A DNA stretch of 64,000 nt from Ceratotherium simum simum (lineage: Eukaryota > Chordata > Mammalia > Perissodactyla > Rhinocerotidae), in contig NW_004454170.1 of NCBI RefSeq assembly GCF_000283155.1, forward strand, positions 13,423,458 to 13,487,457, in the 5' to 3' direction. The position numbers were made by a program, and so were the translations under genes. Every line of letters starts with the position of its first letter. The stretch's first letter is position 1. The notes below the pieces were generated by a model. That model saw only the letters and a program-made list of their open reading frames with translations. It made no database searches and was not told the DNA's origin. Below, piece by piece: positions 1 to 11,363 of the stretch.

Positions 1-183
1 TATGACTCTCTGTAAAAGAAAATCCCCTTTTTCCTAACTCCTGAGACCTGCAGCTCCAATGGTCACAGCACTCTCCTTACTGCAATAGTCCCTTCCCTCT
101 CCCTGTTGCAATAATCCTGTTTGAATAAAATCTCTCCTTACTAAGTCTGAATTTGTTGTTATTAACAAAGAGCAAAAGTATTG

Positions 184-318
184 CTTTTTTTTTTTTTTTT
201 GTGAGGAAGATCAGCCCTGAGCTAACATTCATGCCAATCCTCCTCTTTGTTTTTTGCTGAGGAAGACTGGCCCTGAGCTAACATCCATGGGGATCTTCCT
301 CCACTTTATGTGGAGGCC
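184..318 (-). mobile_element. ERE SINE, truncated
   Basis: A poly-T start is followed by GATCAGCCCTGAGCTAACAT and GACTGGCCCTGAGCTAACAT, the ERE tail in reverse. The head is missing; the element stops near the start of the inverted repeat. Bases 1-183 show nothing recognisable. Confidence 0.8.
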
Positions 319-325
319 ATGCTGT

Positions 326-611
326 GAACATAGTGTAGTGACCTGCTCAGATCTGCCTTCTGAACACTTGCTTTAGCTGCGGGATGGAGACTGGTAGGGC
401 AGAACTGAATATAAGGAGATCGGCAGGTCACAACAGTAATCCAGGCGAGAGCAGAGAGACGGCAACTGGTGACAACGAGTAATGGCAGTGGAGACAGAGA
501 AATACCACACATGCTCGAAAGGTAAAACACAAAGATATGATTATGGACTGGTAGGGGTCCGAGAAGAAAGGCGTCAACAACACTCTTTCTATATATATGT
601 GTTCTGTATCT
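326..611 (+). repeat. Left arm of 286-bp inverted repeat
   Basis: The reverse complement of 902-1187 matches this arm with two mismatches (366 and 506), about 99.3% identity. The paired positions add up to 1513 throughout, so there is no indel. The arm includes text related to the old repeat at 22930-24130 (TAATCCAGGCGAGAGCAGAG). Confidence 0.97.
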
Positions 612-901
612 NNNNNNNNNNNNNNNNNNNNNNNNNNNNNNNNNNNNNNNNNNNNNNNNNNNNNNNNNNNNNNNNNNNNNNNNNNNNNNNNNNNNNNNNN
701 NNNNNNNNNNNNNNNNNNNNNNNNNNNNNNNNNNNNNNNNNNNNNNNNNNNNNNNNNNNNNNNNNNNNNNNNNNNNNNNNNNNNNNNNNNNNNNNNNNNN
801 NNNNNNNNNNNNNNNNNNNNNNNNNNNNNNNNNNNNNNNNNNNNNNNNNNNNNNNNNNNNNNNNNNNNNNNNNNNNNNNNNNNNNNNNNNNNNNNNNNNN
901 N
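612..901. other. Assembly gap, 290 N
   Basis: The unsequenced run lies exactly at the centre of the inverted repeat. Open frames that seem to cross it are meaningless. Confidence 0.99.
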
Positions 902-1187
902 AGATACAGAACACATATATATAGAAAGAGTGTTGTTGACGCCTTTCTTCTCGGACCCCTACCAGTCCATAATCATATCTTTGTGTTTTACCTTTCGAGC
1001 ATGTGTAGTATTTCTCTGTCTCCACTGCCATTACTCGTTGTCACCAGTTGCCGTCTCTCTGCTCTCGCCTGGATTACTGTTGTGACCTGCCGATCTCCTT
1101 ATATTCAGTTCTGCCCTACCAGTCTCCATCCCGCAGCTAAAGCAAGCGTTCAGAAGGCAGATCTGAGCAGGTCACTACACTATGTTC
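902..1187 (-). repeat. Right arm of 286-bp inverted repeat
   Basis: It is the partner of 326-611. Both arms run exactly up to the N gap, so the true arms may be longer and the loop is unknown. Confidence 0.97.
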
Positions 1188-1664
1188 AGCACTTCGCAGC
1201 AGTATAAATTTTTGCAAGTTTAATTTAGATTTTTTTCTCGTAGTTCTTTTCTCTTTCCTTTTTTCCATTTGAATAGGGAGCTGGCTCTGGGCTTCTTTGC
1301 TTCGAGGAAGGTTTGTGGCATGGCTCCCTGTATTTTTGTTTTTCCAAAAGTCCTATGGAAGAGATTCTGTGAGGTATTCTGGCAGCTTTGAGGACAGAGG
1401 GGCTGTCTATGAGAGAAACTTGGTGAGGAAATCCTGCCTCTCTCCCCCCCTTTCTGTCCTGGACAAAATAAAATACAATAAAAGACTCTGGAAGAGGCGA
1501 CAGAGGTCTAGGGATTCCAAAATCCCCAGGGTACACGAGCCAGGCTCTATAGCAGAGAGCTGGAATCAAAGGGCTCAGGCCAAGGGAGCAGTGAGCAAGG
1601 CCAAAGCCAGTGGGCGGCGCAGTGTCGCTGTCGAGAGCAAAATGGTGCCCTGCGAGGAGTATGT

Positions 1665-2195
1665 GGCTCTGGAGTCGGAACGACTTGGATTCCAGTCCAG
1701 CTCTTCCACTTATCAACTCTCAAATAGCTATTTCCCCTCTTTGAGCTTCAACTTCCTCACAAGTAAACAGAGATAATGATTAAAAAAGAAAATGACTTTG
1801 TTGTAAGAAAGTTATGAGAGGGCCGGCCCGGTGGCTTAGCGGTTAAGTGCGCGCGTTCTGCTACTGGCGGCCCGGTTCGGATCCCGGGCGCGCACGAGGC
1901 ACCGCTTCTCCGGCTGTGCGAGGCTGCATCCCACATGCAGCAACTAGAAGGATGTGCAGCTATGACATACAGCTATCTACTGGGGCTTTGGGGGGCAAAA
2001 AAAAGGAGGAGGATTGGCAATAGATGTTAGCTCAGAGCTGGTCTTCCTAAGCAAAAAGAGGAGGATTAGCATGGATGTTAGCTCAGGGCTGATCTTCCTC
2101 ACAAAAAAAAAAACAAAAAAGAAAGTTATGAGAAAAATACACAACTTGGTGCTTGGCATAGACTAGGCACTTAATAAATATGTCTCTTCCTCTAT
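1665..2195 (+). repeat. MIR SINE interrupted by an ERE
   Basis: The left part (1665-1819) has CTCTGGAGTCGGAACGACTT and AACTTCCTCACAAGTAAACA. The right part (2134-2195) has GGTGCTTGGCATAGACTAGG and CACTTAATAAATATG. Together they make one MIR. Confidence 0.8.
1820..2118 (+). mobile_element. ERE SINE with perfect 15-bp duplication
   Basis: A full copy with head GGGCCGGCCCGGTGGCTTAG, the CAGCAACTAGAAGGATGTGC segment, two GCTCAG blocks and an A tail. The flank AAGAAAGTTATGAGA occurs at 1805-1819 and 2119-2133 without mismatch. The head contains tRNA-like A and B boxes but is a SINE promoter, not a tRNA gene. Confidence 0.95.
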
Positions 2196-3384
2196 CAAGA
2201 ACACAAACTGTGGTTTAAATAAATGTGAACATGGCTGTGTCTCACTGAGCGTGGCAGAGGAAAGTCCTGTTGGTACAGATCTTTCTCAGCAGAGATAAGC
2301 CATGAGGCCCTACTTAGATCTGTGCTGTTTTTCAGCAATTTTGTGTTCAACCTTGTAAGGAGAGACTAAGGCACTCACCAGTTAAGTGAATCCACAAGAA
2401 CACCTACAGCATGCATGCGTTGACTCTTCTTGATGTGAAATCTCCCACAATGTCATTTTTCTGAGCTCCTCTCTCAGATCTCCCAATCTTTGGGATTGGG
2501 TGCCCATTTATTTTAGGTCTTTATTATTGTCTGAGTCTCCCAATTTTTAGTACATTTTAGACGTGTAGGCATGAATTTTAATTGAAGCTTTAGCATTATT
2601 CATACACTATGGTTTCTTTTTATTATTATTTCAATTTGAAGGCTGCTCTATTTGTCATGCAAGCATAGAGTTGCTATACAGAATTTCTGTTGGCCAAATA
2701 CAGCAATGCTTTGTATTTCCATGATTAGCATTCTGGTATTTAATAATCCCTTCATACTAAACTTCTGATACTATACAATGGTTTTATTTTTAAGAATTCA
2801 TTTTCCACTTGTAATGGTTTTCAATATGGAATGCAAAATATTGATTTATTTAGTCTGAGACATTATGACCAAATTCTATACTTGTATTTTAAAAATAATT
2901 TAAACTCAACACTTTGATCAGATTCCAAAGCAATCATAATTAACTCATAAGGGTTGAACATCCAGAGTGTCTAAACTTGGAGTATGCAAAAGGCAATGAT
3001 GCCATCAGCCTAATGAAATCATGGTAATTCACCAATGTATGGCTGGTTTCAATGCATACAATGAGATTTAGCAGAGCTACTCATAGGTCTCCTACCCACT
3101 TAAGTGTAGAGTACTGAAAAGTGTGATATCTGTACCTTAAATGGTCACATATTTGCAAATGGAGACAGCATTTTTTGATCTGTCGTATGCTTTATTCCAA
3201 AAAACCGACATTATAAATTGAATACAATAGAAAGAATTAGGTATACTCAGATTTTTTATTAAGTCTATTGAGACACCAGAAAGTTGTAACTAGCATTTAT
3301 TTCTATGCTAAAACTGCATTAAAGTTGTGCGTGGCTTATCATTATTTTTATAAGAATTAAGCTGCTTTTGATTAATCAACCAAG
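2196..3384. other. Intergenic AT-rich DNA, nothing seen
   Basis: No repeat, RNA gene or coding pattern that I can support. Confidence 0.55.
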
Positions 3385-3870
3385 AGTTGCTGTTCGATCC
3401 ACCGAGTCTGTGAAGAGATTTTGGACATGGTCGAATGTGAAAGAATGCATTGTAATGACCAGAGACGCATTTCACTGCTGTTAGAGTCCTATCCTAACCA
3501 AAACCCTGTTGAAGAGCGTCTCCTCTCCAGGAAGAATTTCTGAAGCCTCCAGGATCACATGCTGTGGTTATTACTTCGGTAATGCCAAAAAGCGCTGGGT
3601 GGGAAGCCCTGTGGGTAGCCACCATGTATACAGAATCATGCTATGTATAACTGGAGGGCGTAGTCTCAGATTCCAGCTTCATAAGGTCATGAGCAGACTG
3701 AATCTCATGTTCTCAATGGTTGTATTCAGAAAGCCTAAGTTTCCAGCATTGGTCTCCAGCTGCTCTAGATAAAATGATACTTGCTTCCTGCGGATGATGA
3801 CATAGAAGAAATTCAGGTGGATATTGAGATTGTTGAAGAATTTTGGGTTTTCTCAGAATGCATATGGTTT
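3385..3870 (+). pseudogene. Coding-like stretch, unrecognised
   Basis: From about 3385 the plus strand reads HRVCEEILDMVECERMHCND and continues open to a stop at about 3542. A second acidic patch DDDIEEIQVDIEIVEEF lies near 3795-3845 in another frame. Composition looks protein-like rather than random, but stops and shifts break it. A processed pseudogene fragment or old transposon gene would fit; I do not recognise it. Confidence 0.25.
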
Positions 3871-4104
3871 TTGTGTCCATTTTCCATCTCCCTTATTCCC
3901 TACAAGATACCTTCGTTAGGTAAAACAAAGTGTTCATGTCGTTATTCCTTATGACTGGGAGCCTATTTTCTTAGTTATTCTCTGGCCATTAGATTGGAAC
4001 TGATGTATTAATTTAGCTAAATAAGCCAAAGATTGACTTCAGTAAAGACTTAGAAATAGCCGATATTTAAGTAAAACATTGCGCAAAGTAATTCTGCTTC
4101 TGTA

Positions 4105-4620
4105 TTGTGTTTTGCTTTGTTTTGTGTCAACTTATCTAAGCTGGAATTATGTTTCCCAGAATTTCCTTCACTGCATAGTTCCAGGCTAGTGTGGGTCACA
4201 AGAGACATTTTGCACGTGATTTGGAAGGTGGACATAAGCAGCCGCCATGTTATTTTTACACTCAGATGATTGGTGCAGCTTACACATATGGTCCTGGATC
4301 TGCTGGCTCATCCTGTTGGCATGGGACAGCAGCTGGACATCCTCCGCTCCCAGCAGACTCGTCCTTCAGCTTCTATTCCTGCGCCAAGTGCATGTTTAGT
4401 TCCATGATGAAGAGTGCAGCTCCTCTTGTAGTTACCTACATCATCGAAGCTGGAGCCTTAGAGCCTGTGAGAGACCAACATGGGTTCCAGCTTGTCCTAT
4501 GGATTCCAATTTGTCATTGCTCTCTCTCACTTCACAGCCATCTCTCTTTCCTGACCGCCTGCCCTGCTGGCCTCAGGCCCAGCAAGAGATGTGGAAACAA
4601 CAGCAGAAAGTAAACTGCTT
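4105..4620 (+). repeat. Unclassified repeat, copy 1
   Basis: The segment matches the reverse of 22340-22855, both sharing TTATCTAAGCTG and GTGTGGGTCACAAGAGACATT. Its 140-codon open stretch (4191-4613) lies within the repeat and begins with the same residues as the copy 2 frame, so I do not call a gene. Confidence 0.6.
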
Positions 4621-4719
4621 AGCCAGCTGCCACAATTGTGTGAGGTCTAATCTCTATAATAATCTCCTACTACATACATAACTTCCTAGTGGATTTGCTT
4701 CTCTGATCAAACCATGACA

Positions 4720-6969
4720 AAGTTAGGGTTTGTTTTGGTCACCGAGAGTGTGTAAGCCAGAATTTCTTTCCCTAGGAAAGTTCAGCTCACAAGGAGTTAC
4801 AAACTAAGAACCTGTATTGATGCAATAAGTCTTCTAATAGGTGAACTGGCAGGAATTTAATAAGAATATGAATATAAAGAAGAAAATGGTTTACCAGTTT
4901 TGATGACTTTCAAGACTTCCTTTCCTATATATTTATAATCTTACTATGTCTGATAGTAGTTTTATGAAGGAATAATTCTATAGGAATAGAAATTCTTTAC
5001 TGAGTCTGTGATAGATATATCCTTTTAAAACACAAAATAAGATACAGGCTAGAAAACCTGGGAAAAACATGCATTGCCCTTGATCTACGAGCTAACCTGA
5101 TGGATTGCATTGGGTGATGTTGGGAGCTTGGATCTGGGAATCAGGCCAAATTGTATTCAGACATTATTGTTGTATAATTGTGGGCAGATCACTTCACCTT
5201 GGGTTTCCTAAATGTAAAATTCTGCTTATTCTAGAATTGTTGTGAGGGCTAACTGAAATAATCTATCAAGACCAAACAAGTGCACAGATGAATGCAGGAT
5301 TCTCCATGCACTTCCATGTCCAATTGTTATCTATGCACATATCACCTCTTTTTTAATTTGAAAATGCCCTTGAGGGTGGGGCTGTGTCTTTTCTCATTAT
5401 CATTCCTAGTACTGTGTGAGACGTTCAGTAACTGGCGTGTAGTTTATGTTCGATATTATTTGTACTACAAATAAATGAATGTCCAGAAGCACATCATTAT
5501 TGTTGATGCAACATATCTAGATGTAGTGTTTATTATATCTTCTTTTCTGAGATTCAAAGTAGATAAAGCTGGTCACTATATTTGGAAAGGACATTTCATG
5601 GATGAATGTCTGAGAATCACTATGCTTAGTATAATGTTTAAGGTAAGGATTTCTCATTTGCAGATCCTAGAAGGCCTGACACATGCAGTTATGATTGTGC
5701 ACCAGTGGATGTCACCCTTAGAACATACAAATATGTTCTCAGACCTTTGGGAATGCAAAGAAGACACTCCACAGATGTTTGCCTCTTTCCCCAGGGTAAT
5801 GTGGGAAATATTGTTGGTCTCCAGATGTCACCCATCATCATGGAGCCCTCCACGCTGTATCTTCATCCAAGCATAGAAAGAGGAATTGTGGAATGCTTTG
5901 CAAAGCATGCTTTTATCTATAGGAATGGTGTTCATTGATTGATGGAATTTGGGGAATGCCTCTTAGTGAATTAATATCATTTAAAAATGTTTGGCTATAA
6001 TAGTAGTTGCCTCTTTGAAGGAAAGTAAGAGATTCAGGCGTAGGATGGGAAGGAGATTTACTTTTCACTTCTGTATCTGCTGTTTGTGATTTTGTTTGTA
6101 CTTTGCTAATAAATCACTCATTCGAAAGTATTAAACAATAACAAAATAATATTTGGCAAAATATTGATAGTGTACTCTCTGAATTGTTTGTTCTATTACT
6201 CATTGACTGAGGAAATTTCTATTTTAAAAAAAAAAAACAACACTTGATTATATTCTCTGCAATGTTATTGATTTCCATTCCTCAAACTGGTCTCTCATTC
6301 AGACATTAATTCATATTCATTTATTTAAATACTTATATGCACCTAACTACGTGTTATTTGCATTGTGCCATGTGCAAAGTCTTAGGCAGGAGGATGGCAA
6401 GAGGTAAGTCCTCTTTATTCTGACTTTTGGGGGAAGGGACTAGATAAGGCACTGCGGACCAGCGATACTGCACACAACACAAGATACCCCGCCACACGTG
6501 CAGAGAGTTGTGTGTTAGGCAAAAAACTGACAGAAGTCCACTATGGTTAAAATGGGGAAATGGAACTTCTCCAAATCTAATTGTTTTCAGTTCTGTCTAT
6601 TGACCAAGTTGAACTTCAGGTTGAAGAAGAGAGAACATTGTCAAGATGAAATTACAATGTAAGGATGGATTGAGATACACATGACTACCTTAAATGAGTT
6701 CAAGTCTCTAGGACTGGACAGATTAAATCATGGGCTACTGACAGAACTGGCAAATGAAATCACCAAGTCGGCTTCAGAGATCTCTGTACCATTGTGAAGA
6801 AGTGGAGAGATGTTGGAAAGCTGAGCATAAGCAAAGATTGTTTTCATTTTCAAAAGGGTAAAGAAGATTCTGAAAATGTGAGGCCTTTGAACAGACAGCT
6901 GAATCTCCTTAACCCTACCTCACATTAGGGTGCAGTTGGACAACCTCAGGTTGAGGCTCCTCCTTGTGA
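4720..6969. other. Intergenic, no gene seen
   Basis: Open stretches at 5475-5876 show no signature of a known family and have stops on each side. The 6600-6900 portion reads like an eroded repeat without firm identity. Confidence 0.55.
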
Positions 6970-7442
6970 GCTCTATATTAATTTCCTAGGAATGCCATAA
7001 CAAAGTACCACAAACTGGTACACAAAGTACCTCAAAACAACAAAAATTCATTCTCTCACAGTTCTGGGGTCCTGAAGTCCAAAATCAAGGTGTCAGCAGG
7101 GCCATGCTCCCTCTGAAACCTGTAGGGGAGAATCCTTCCTTGCCTCTTTGTAGCTTCTGGTGGTGGCTGTCAATCCTTGACAACAGTTGTCTTGCAGCTG
7201 TACCACTCCAATCTCTGCTTCTGTCATCATTTGGCATTTTCCCTGTGTGTCTGTCTCTTCACATAATACTTTCCTCTTCTTATAGGGACACCAGTCATGT
7301 TAGATTAGACCCCACCCTAATGATCTCATGTTAACTTCATTGCATCTGCAAAGACCCTTTTCCCAAATAAGTTCACTTTCACAGGTCCCAGGCATTAGGA
7401 CTCCGACATATCTTTTTGGGGGACAAAATTCAACCCATAATA
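6970..7442 (-). mobile_element. MaLR LTR (MLT1-like)
   Basis: The sequence from ATTAATTTCCTAGGAATGCC through TTCTCTCACAGTTCTGGGGT to AAAATTCAACCCATAATA is the reverse of an MLT1-type LTR. I found no clean target duplication. Confidence 0.85.
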
Positions 7443-9229
7443 AGCACCCTCTTTCTTCTTTTTACTTATCCTTTCATTATCTTATTCTGTTTCATATTCT
7501 ATAGTCTATTCCTTATTCTACTCTATACTACATGTCCATGACCATAACCCTACCACCTCCAAACTCTTTCCTACATTTGTTTTCATTAGGATTATTTCCA
7601 TTATCCAGACTCAGGTGACCAAAGTAAAATATGAAATTTATGAGTGTAACCAAAAGTGAAAAGATTGGGAAATGCTCTATTAAGTGGCATCCAGCCTAAG
7701 GTGGGACCTATACAATTTGGATTGACTTTATCCGTACCATTCATCCTTTCTGAACCTCAGCTTCCTCATGTGTAAAATGACCTCTAAACTTCCCAGCTTG
7801 AATAATATATGTGAAAAAACCGGGGTAGCCAACATTTCTGAAAGAGAGGTCTTTGATTGGGGGGGAGATTAGGACAGCCTGAAACAAGCCCTACTGTTTG
7901 GCATACTGGAGTCTGCAGATAAACTGTGGTACATCCTCATTTCTCTATTGGAGCAGATGTATCAACAGTTTCTCTCTCTTGTTTTTGGCTCAAACTTCAA
8001 GGTTTCCTCAAATCCAACGTCTGAAGCAACCTCCAAACAATGGACGAACTGTGGAATCAGCAGTTTGAAAGAGCCTACGAGGCAAACAGTTAAGTTCAAT
8101 CTGTAGGTCTGGTCATTGTTTCTGTTGCATATCAAAGGATGCCTATTTTTCATCTCCCTACCATGTTGCCAAAGAGGTAATAATAATGAAGTGTTATGCT
8201 GTAAAGGAACAGCCCCACATCAAATGCATGTCCTTCTTTGATCCAGCTGAGCCAGATGATAGTTATTTTGCTGTCAAGAGAGCAATGACAAAAGGCCGGC
8301 CAATGCTGCAACATTTTAGCTGGGTGTGTGTCAATTGAGGACAGATGCACGTGCCAGTTCTAACTGGAGGCTAAAAAAGCCTAGCTTCATTTGTTCAGAA
8401 TCCAGATGCAGCAACTGGTACTCAAAAGTCAGTTCATAGGAATGGAGCTCCTGAGGTGTGAGAAAGATTAAAGTGTCTTCATTTTTCACGTTTGTCTGTG
8501 GAATAATACCCTGAAGGCAGGAAGCTAAGTGGATGGATAGAAGTACTACTTCCTGTTCATTCTCATCTGCTTTGAATGAAAGCTAGTTTTTGTGCTACCT
8601 TGGGAAAAGGTCATGTATCACCTGCAGCAAGGACCCTGTCTGCCTTTTAATGACCAGATTCAGACTTTGCCAGAGAAGCAATCGTTGGGCAACCTCAAAT
8701 TTTTGAGGGAATCCCATTTCTGAGCCTGATAGCCCTGGTTTTCTGGTGCCAGTAAGTCCACCTTGGCATCCTAGATTCCTTGCTAAGTGTCTGGTACATT
8801 CTCACTTAAGAGAGATGAGACTAAAATTCATTCAACTTCACCACCTAGAATAAGGGCTTTCACTCATTTTGCTTTAGGGAAAATAAATGAACTTTACAAA
8901 ACAATCCATTCCTAAATTTCCTGTAACATTCTTCTGTTTGGGATGAGGACCAGCTTCCCAGGGTTGGGCTCATTGGTCTAGCTCTTCTGGATCTCTTAAA
9001 ACAAATTCTGTTTCACACAGTCTGGAAATAAAGTCAAAATTTCTTAAAAGGATTTATGAGACCCTTCATATTTTGGCGTCTCTTTAATTCTCCAGCCTTT
9101 TAGCCACATTGAACTACTCACTCACCTCTGAGCCTCTACAAAACCGATGATCTCTTTAGAGATCTTTTTCTTTTTCCACTGACTCTTTTTCTTTTCCCTC
9201 CTTCCTAGCCACCGGGCTGTGGTTGTCCA
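7443..9229. other. Intergenic, no gene seen
   Basis: No recognisable repeat or gene across about 1.8 kb. Confidence 0.55.
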
Positions 9230-9480
9230 TTGTACAGTGGAGCAGAGGTTAAGAGCCAAAGGTAACCCTAGTTTTACATCCTGGCTCTGCCACTTACCAC
9301 CCATATTAAGTTTGGGCAAGTTACCTCACTTTTTATGCCTCTGTTTCTTCCCTATTGGCTAGGGATAAATTACAGTACCTACCTCAAGGGATTGTTAAAG
9401 TATTCATTAACTAATTTAAGTAATATATGTAAAGCTGTGTCTGGCTGTGTCTGGCTCAGTAAAGGTTAGCTAATATTAAC
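9230..9480 (+). repeat. MIR SINE, nearly full length
   Basis: MIR text from AGCAGAGGTTAAGAGCCAAA through TCCTGGCTCTGCCACTTACC to GGCTCAGTAAAGGTTAGCTA. A CTGTGTCTGG unit is duplicated near 9436-9455. Confidence 0.85.
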
Positions 9481-10960
9481 GTGATTCAGATTTTAGCTTA
9501 GCTATTACATTCCTCAGGGACCCTTAGTCCTGGTTTAGTGACTCTACATGCGTCCTAATTGTGCTTATCCTTATATCACTTATCACACAGTATTGTAATA
9601 TGGGAAAGAATTCTACACTAAGATGAGCTAGAGCAGTCTTGTTTGTAGGTATTTAATACTATCACCACATAGTAATTATACTTCATCTTTTTTCACTCTC
9701 TCCTGTATTGAATATTCAAGTCTGTTAAAGAATGTCCCTTAAATTCCCAAGCCATGAACCCTCAAAGATACCACATAAAAAGTTTAGTTTTCAAAGGAGG
9801 ACAAGACGAAAGCTATGTCTGTGAAACATCCTGTTCTTTCCCTACTGGGCCCACAGACCTTCTTTTCACATGCCAGTTCACTACAGTGAGTCAAGGAGGC
9901 TGTTTCATTTCTCTGGCATATTACACATTTTTTTACCAAGTTCCTCTATATCAAAAGGATAGGATGCCTTGTGGAGTTCATTATGATGGACTTCTACCTC
10001 TGTCAAGATCTGTTTCCAGCTCTGCCTCACACTTGGTGATAAATATTCAGATGTGTGTAATGCACAGACAGGCATATGTGTCTCATCTTTTACTACTTTG
10101 ATGCATCTTTTACTACTGCTTCTAATACTATCGTCCATATCCTAGAAATGCCATGGGATGCACACAAAATCTAGTAAATCACTGTTTTCCAGGCACTGAA
10201 CTTACTGAGATTCAAGAGCATGAGAGGCTTGACTGTGCCTGAACACATAAGAGGAACCCAGGAGAGAGGTGAAGGGTTCAGTCACTCTTCTGAATGTTTC
10301 CCCCCAGATATGGGGAAGTGAAGTTTTGTGTAGACCAAACATCTGGGAAAATTGAGAATTTTTCATTTGCCATGTGGATGTTTCTATGTACTGCCCCAAT
10401 GTCTTTAATCTCATTTTGTCTCCTTCACATCAAAACAGCTGATCCGTTTAGTAACCATGCTTCTTCTCTCGCTAAATTTTTCATTTGGTCTTACTCTCTA
10501 CTCCCAAGCTCCTGCCTGTTCCACTAAATTGTTAACTCTTTAAACAGTTCTGACACTGCAATCCACATGTAAGTGAGTATGAAGTGTTAAATGAATATAA
10601 CAAACATAGTATAGCAGAAAATTAGCAGTTTAAATCCCATTAGTCATAACTTCAGGGATATTTGATTTTGGAGACAAACATGCCATCATAAAGAGCTTCT
10701 GAGCCACTTTCAAGTGTCTTTAAGTTAATACCCAATATAGAGAGTTTTTTTCTTCCACCTAAATCCAGGCAAATCAATAAAACTCTCCCCACTGACCACA
10801 TATGTATGAGGCATATGTATATTCATCCGTATATTTATCAAACATTCATTCAGTCCTACTATATACCAGGCACTGTGCTAAGTGCAGGAGATACATTATT
10901 AACAAATGCATTGGTATGGACTCAGATGAATCATGTAGACTGATAACCGCCATATACTGT

Positions 10961-11358
10961 TGTTATAGACTGAATTGTGTTCCCCATAATTTGTATATTG
11001 AACCCCCAATACCTCAGAATGTGACTGTACTTAGATAGGGCCTTTAAAAAGGTGATTACATTAAAATCAGGCCATTAGGGCAGGCCTTAATCCAATCTGA
11101 CTGGTGTCCTTGTAAAAAGAGGAATTTTGGACACACAAAGGAACACCAGGGGCATGCATTCACATGGAATGACCATGTGAAGAGGCAACAAGAGGATGGC
11201 TATCTGCAAGCAAATGAAAGAGGCCTTGGAAGAAACCAAACCTGCCAGCACCTTGGTCTTGGCCTTCTAGCCTCCAGAACTGTGAGAAAATAAATTTCTG
11301 TTGTTTAAGCCACCCAGCCTGTGGTATTTTGTTATGGCGGCCCTAGCAAACTAAGACA
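10961..11358 (+). mobile_element. MaLR solo LTR with perfect 5-bp duplication
   Basis: The LTR begins TGTTATAGACTGAATTGTGT and ends GCAAACTAAGACA. ACTGT occurs just before it (10956-10960) and just after (11359-11363). It is of the same family as the 18018 copy. Confidence 0.9.
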
Positions 11359-11363
11359 ACTGT

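Noticed and set aside
306..1207. Open frames of 241 codons on both strands crossing the N gap
   Set aside because: Both frames include about 97 undefined residues, and the frames are mirror images caused by the inverted repeat. There is no protein evidence.
4191..4613. A 140-codon open frame on the plus strand
   Set aside because: It lies in a repeat that recurs at 22340-22855, where a similar start (MGHKRHF) is also open. The similarity comes from the repeat.
5475..5876. A 133-codon open frame on the plus strand
   Set aside because: There is no recognisable domain, no splice context and no regular composition, so it is likely chance.
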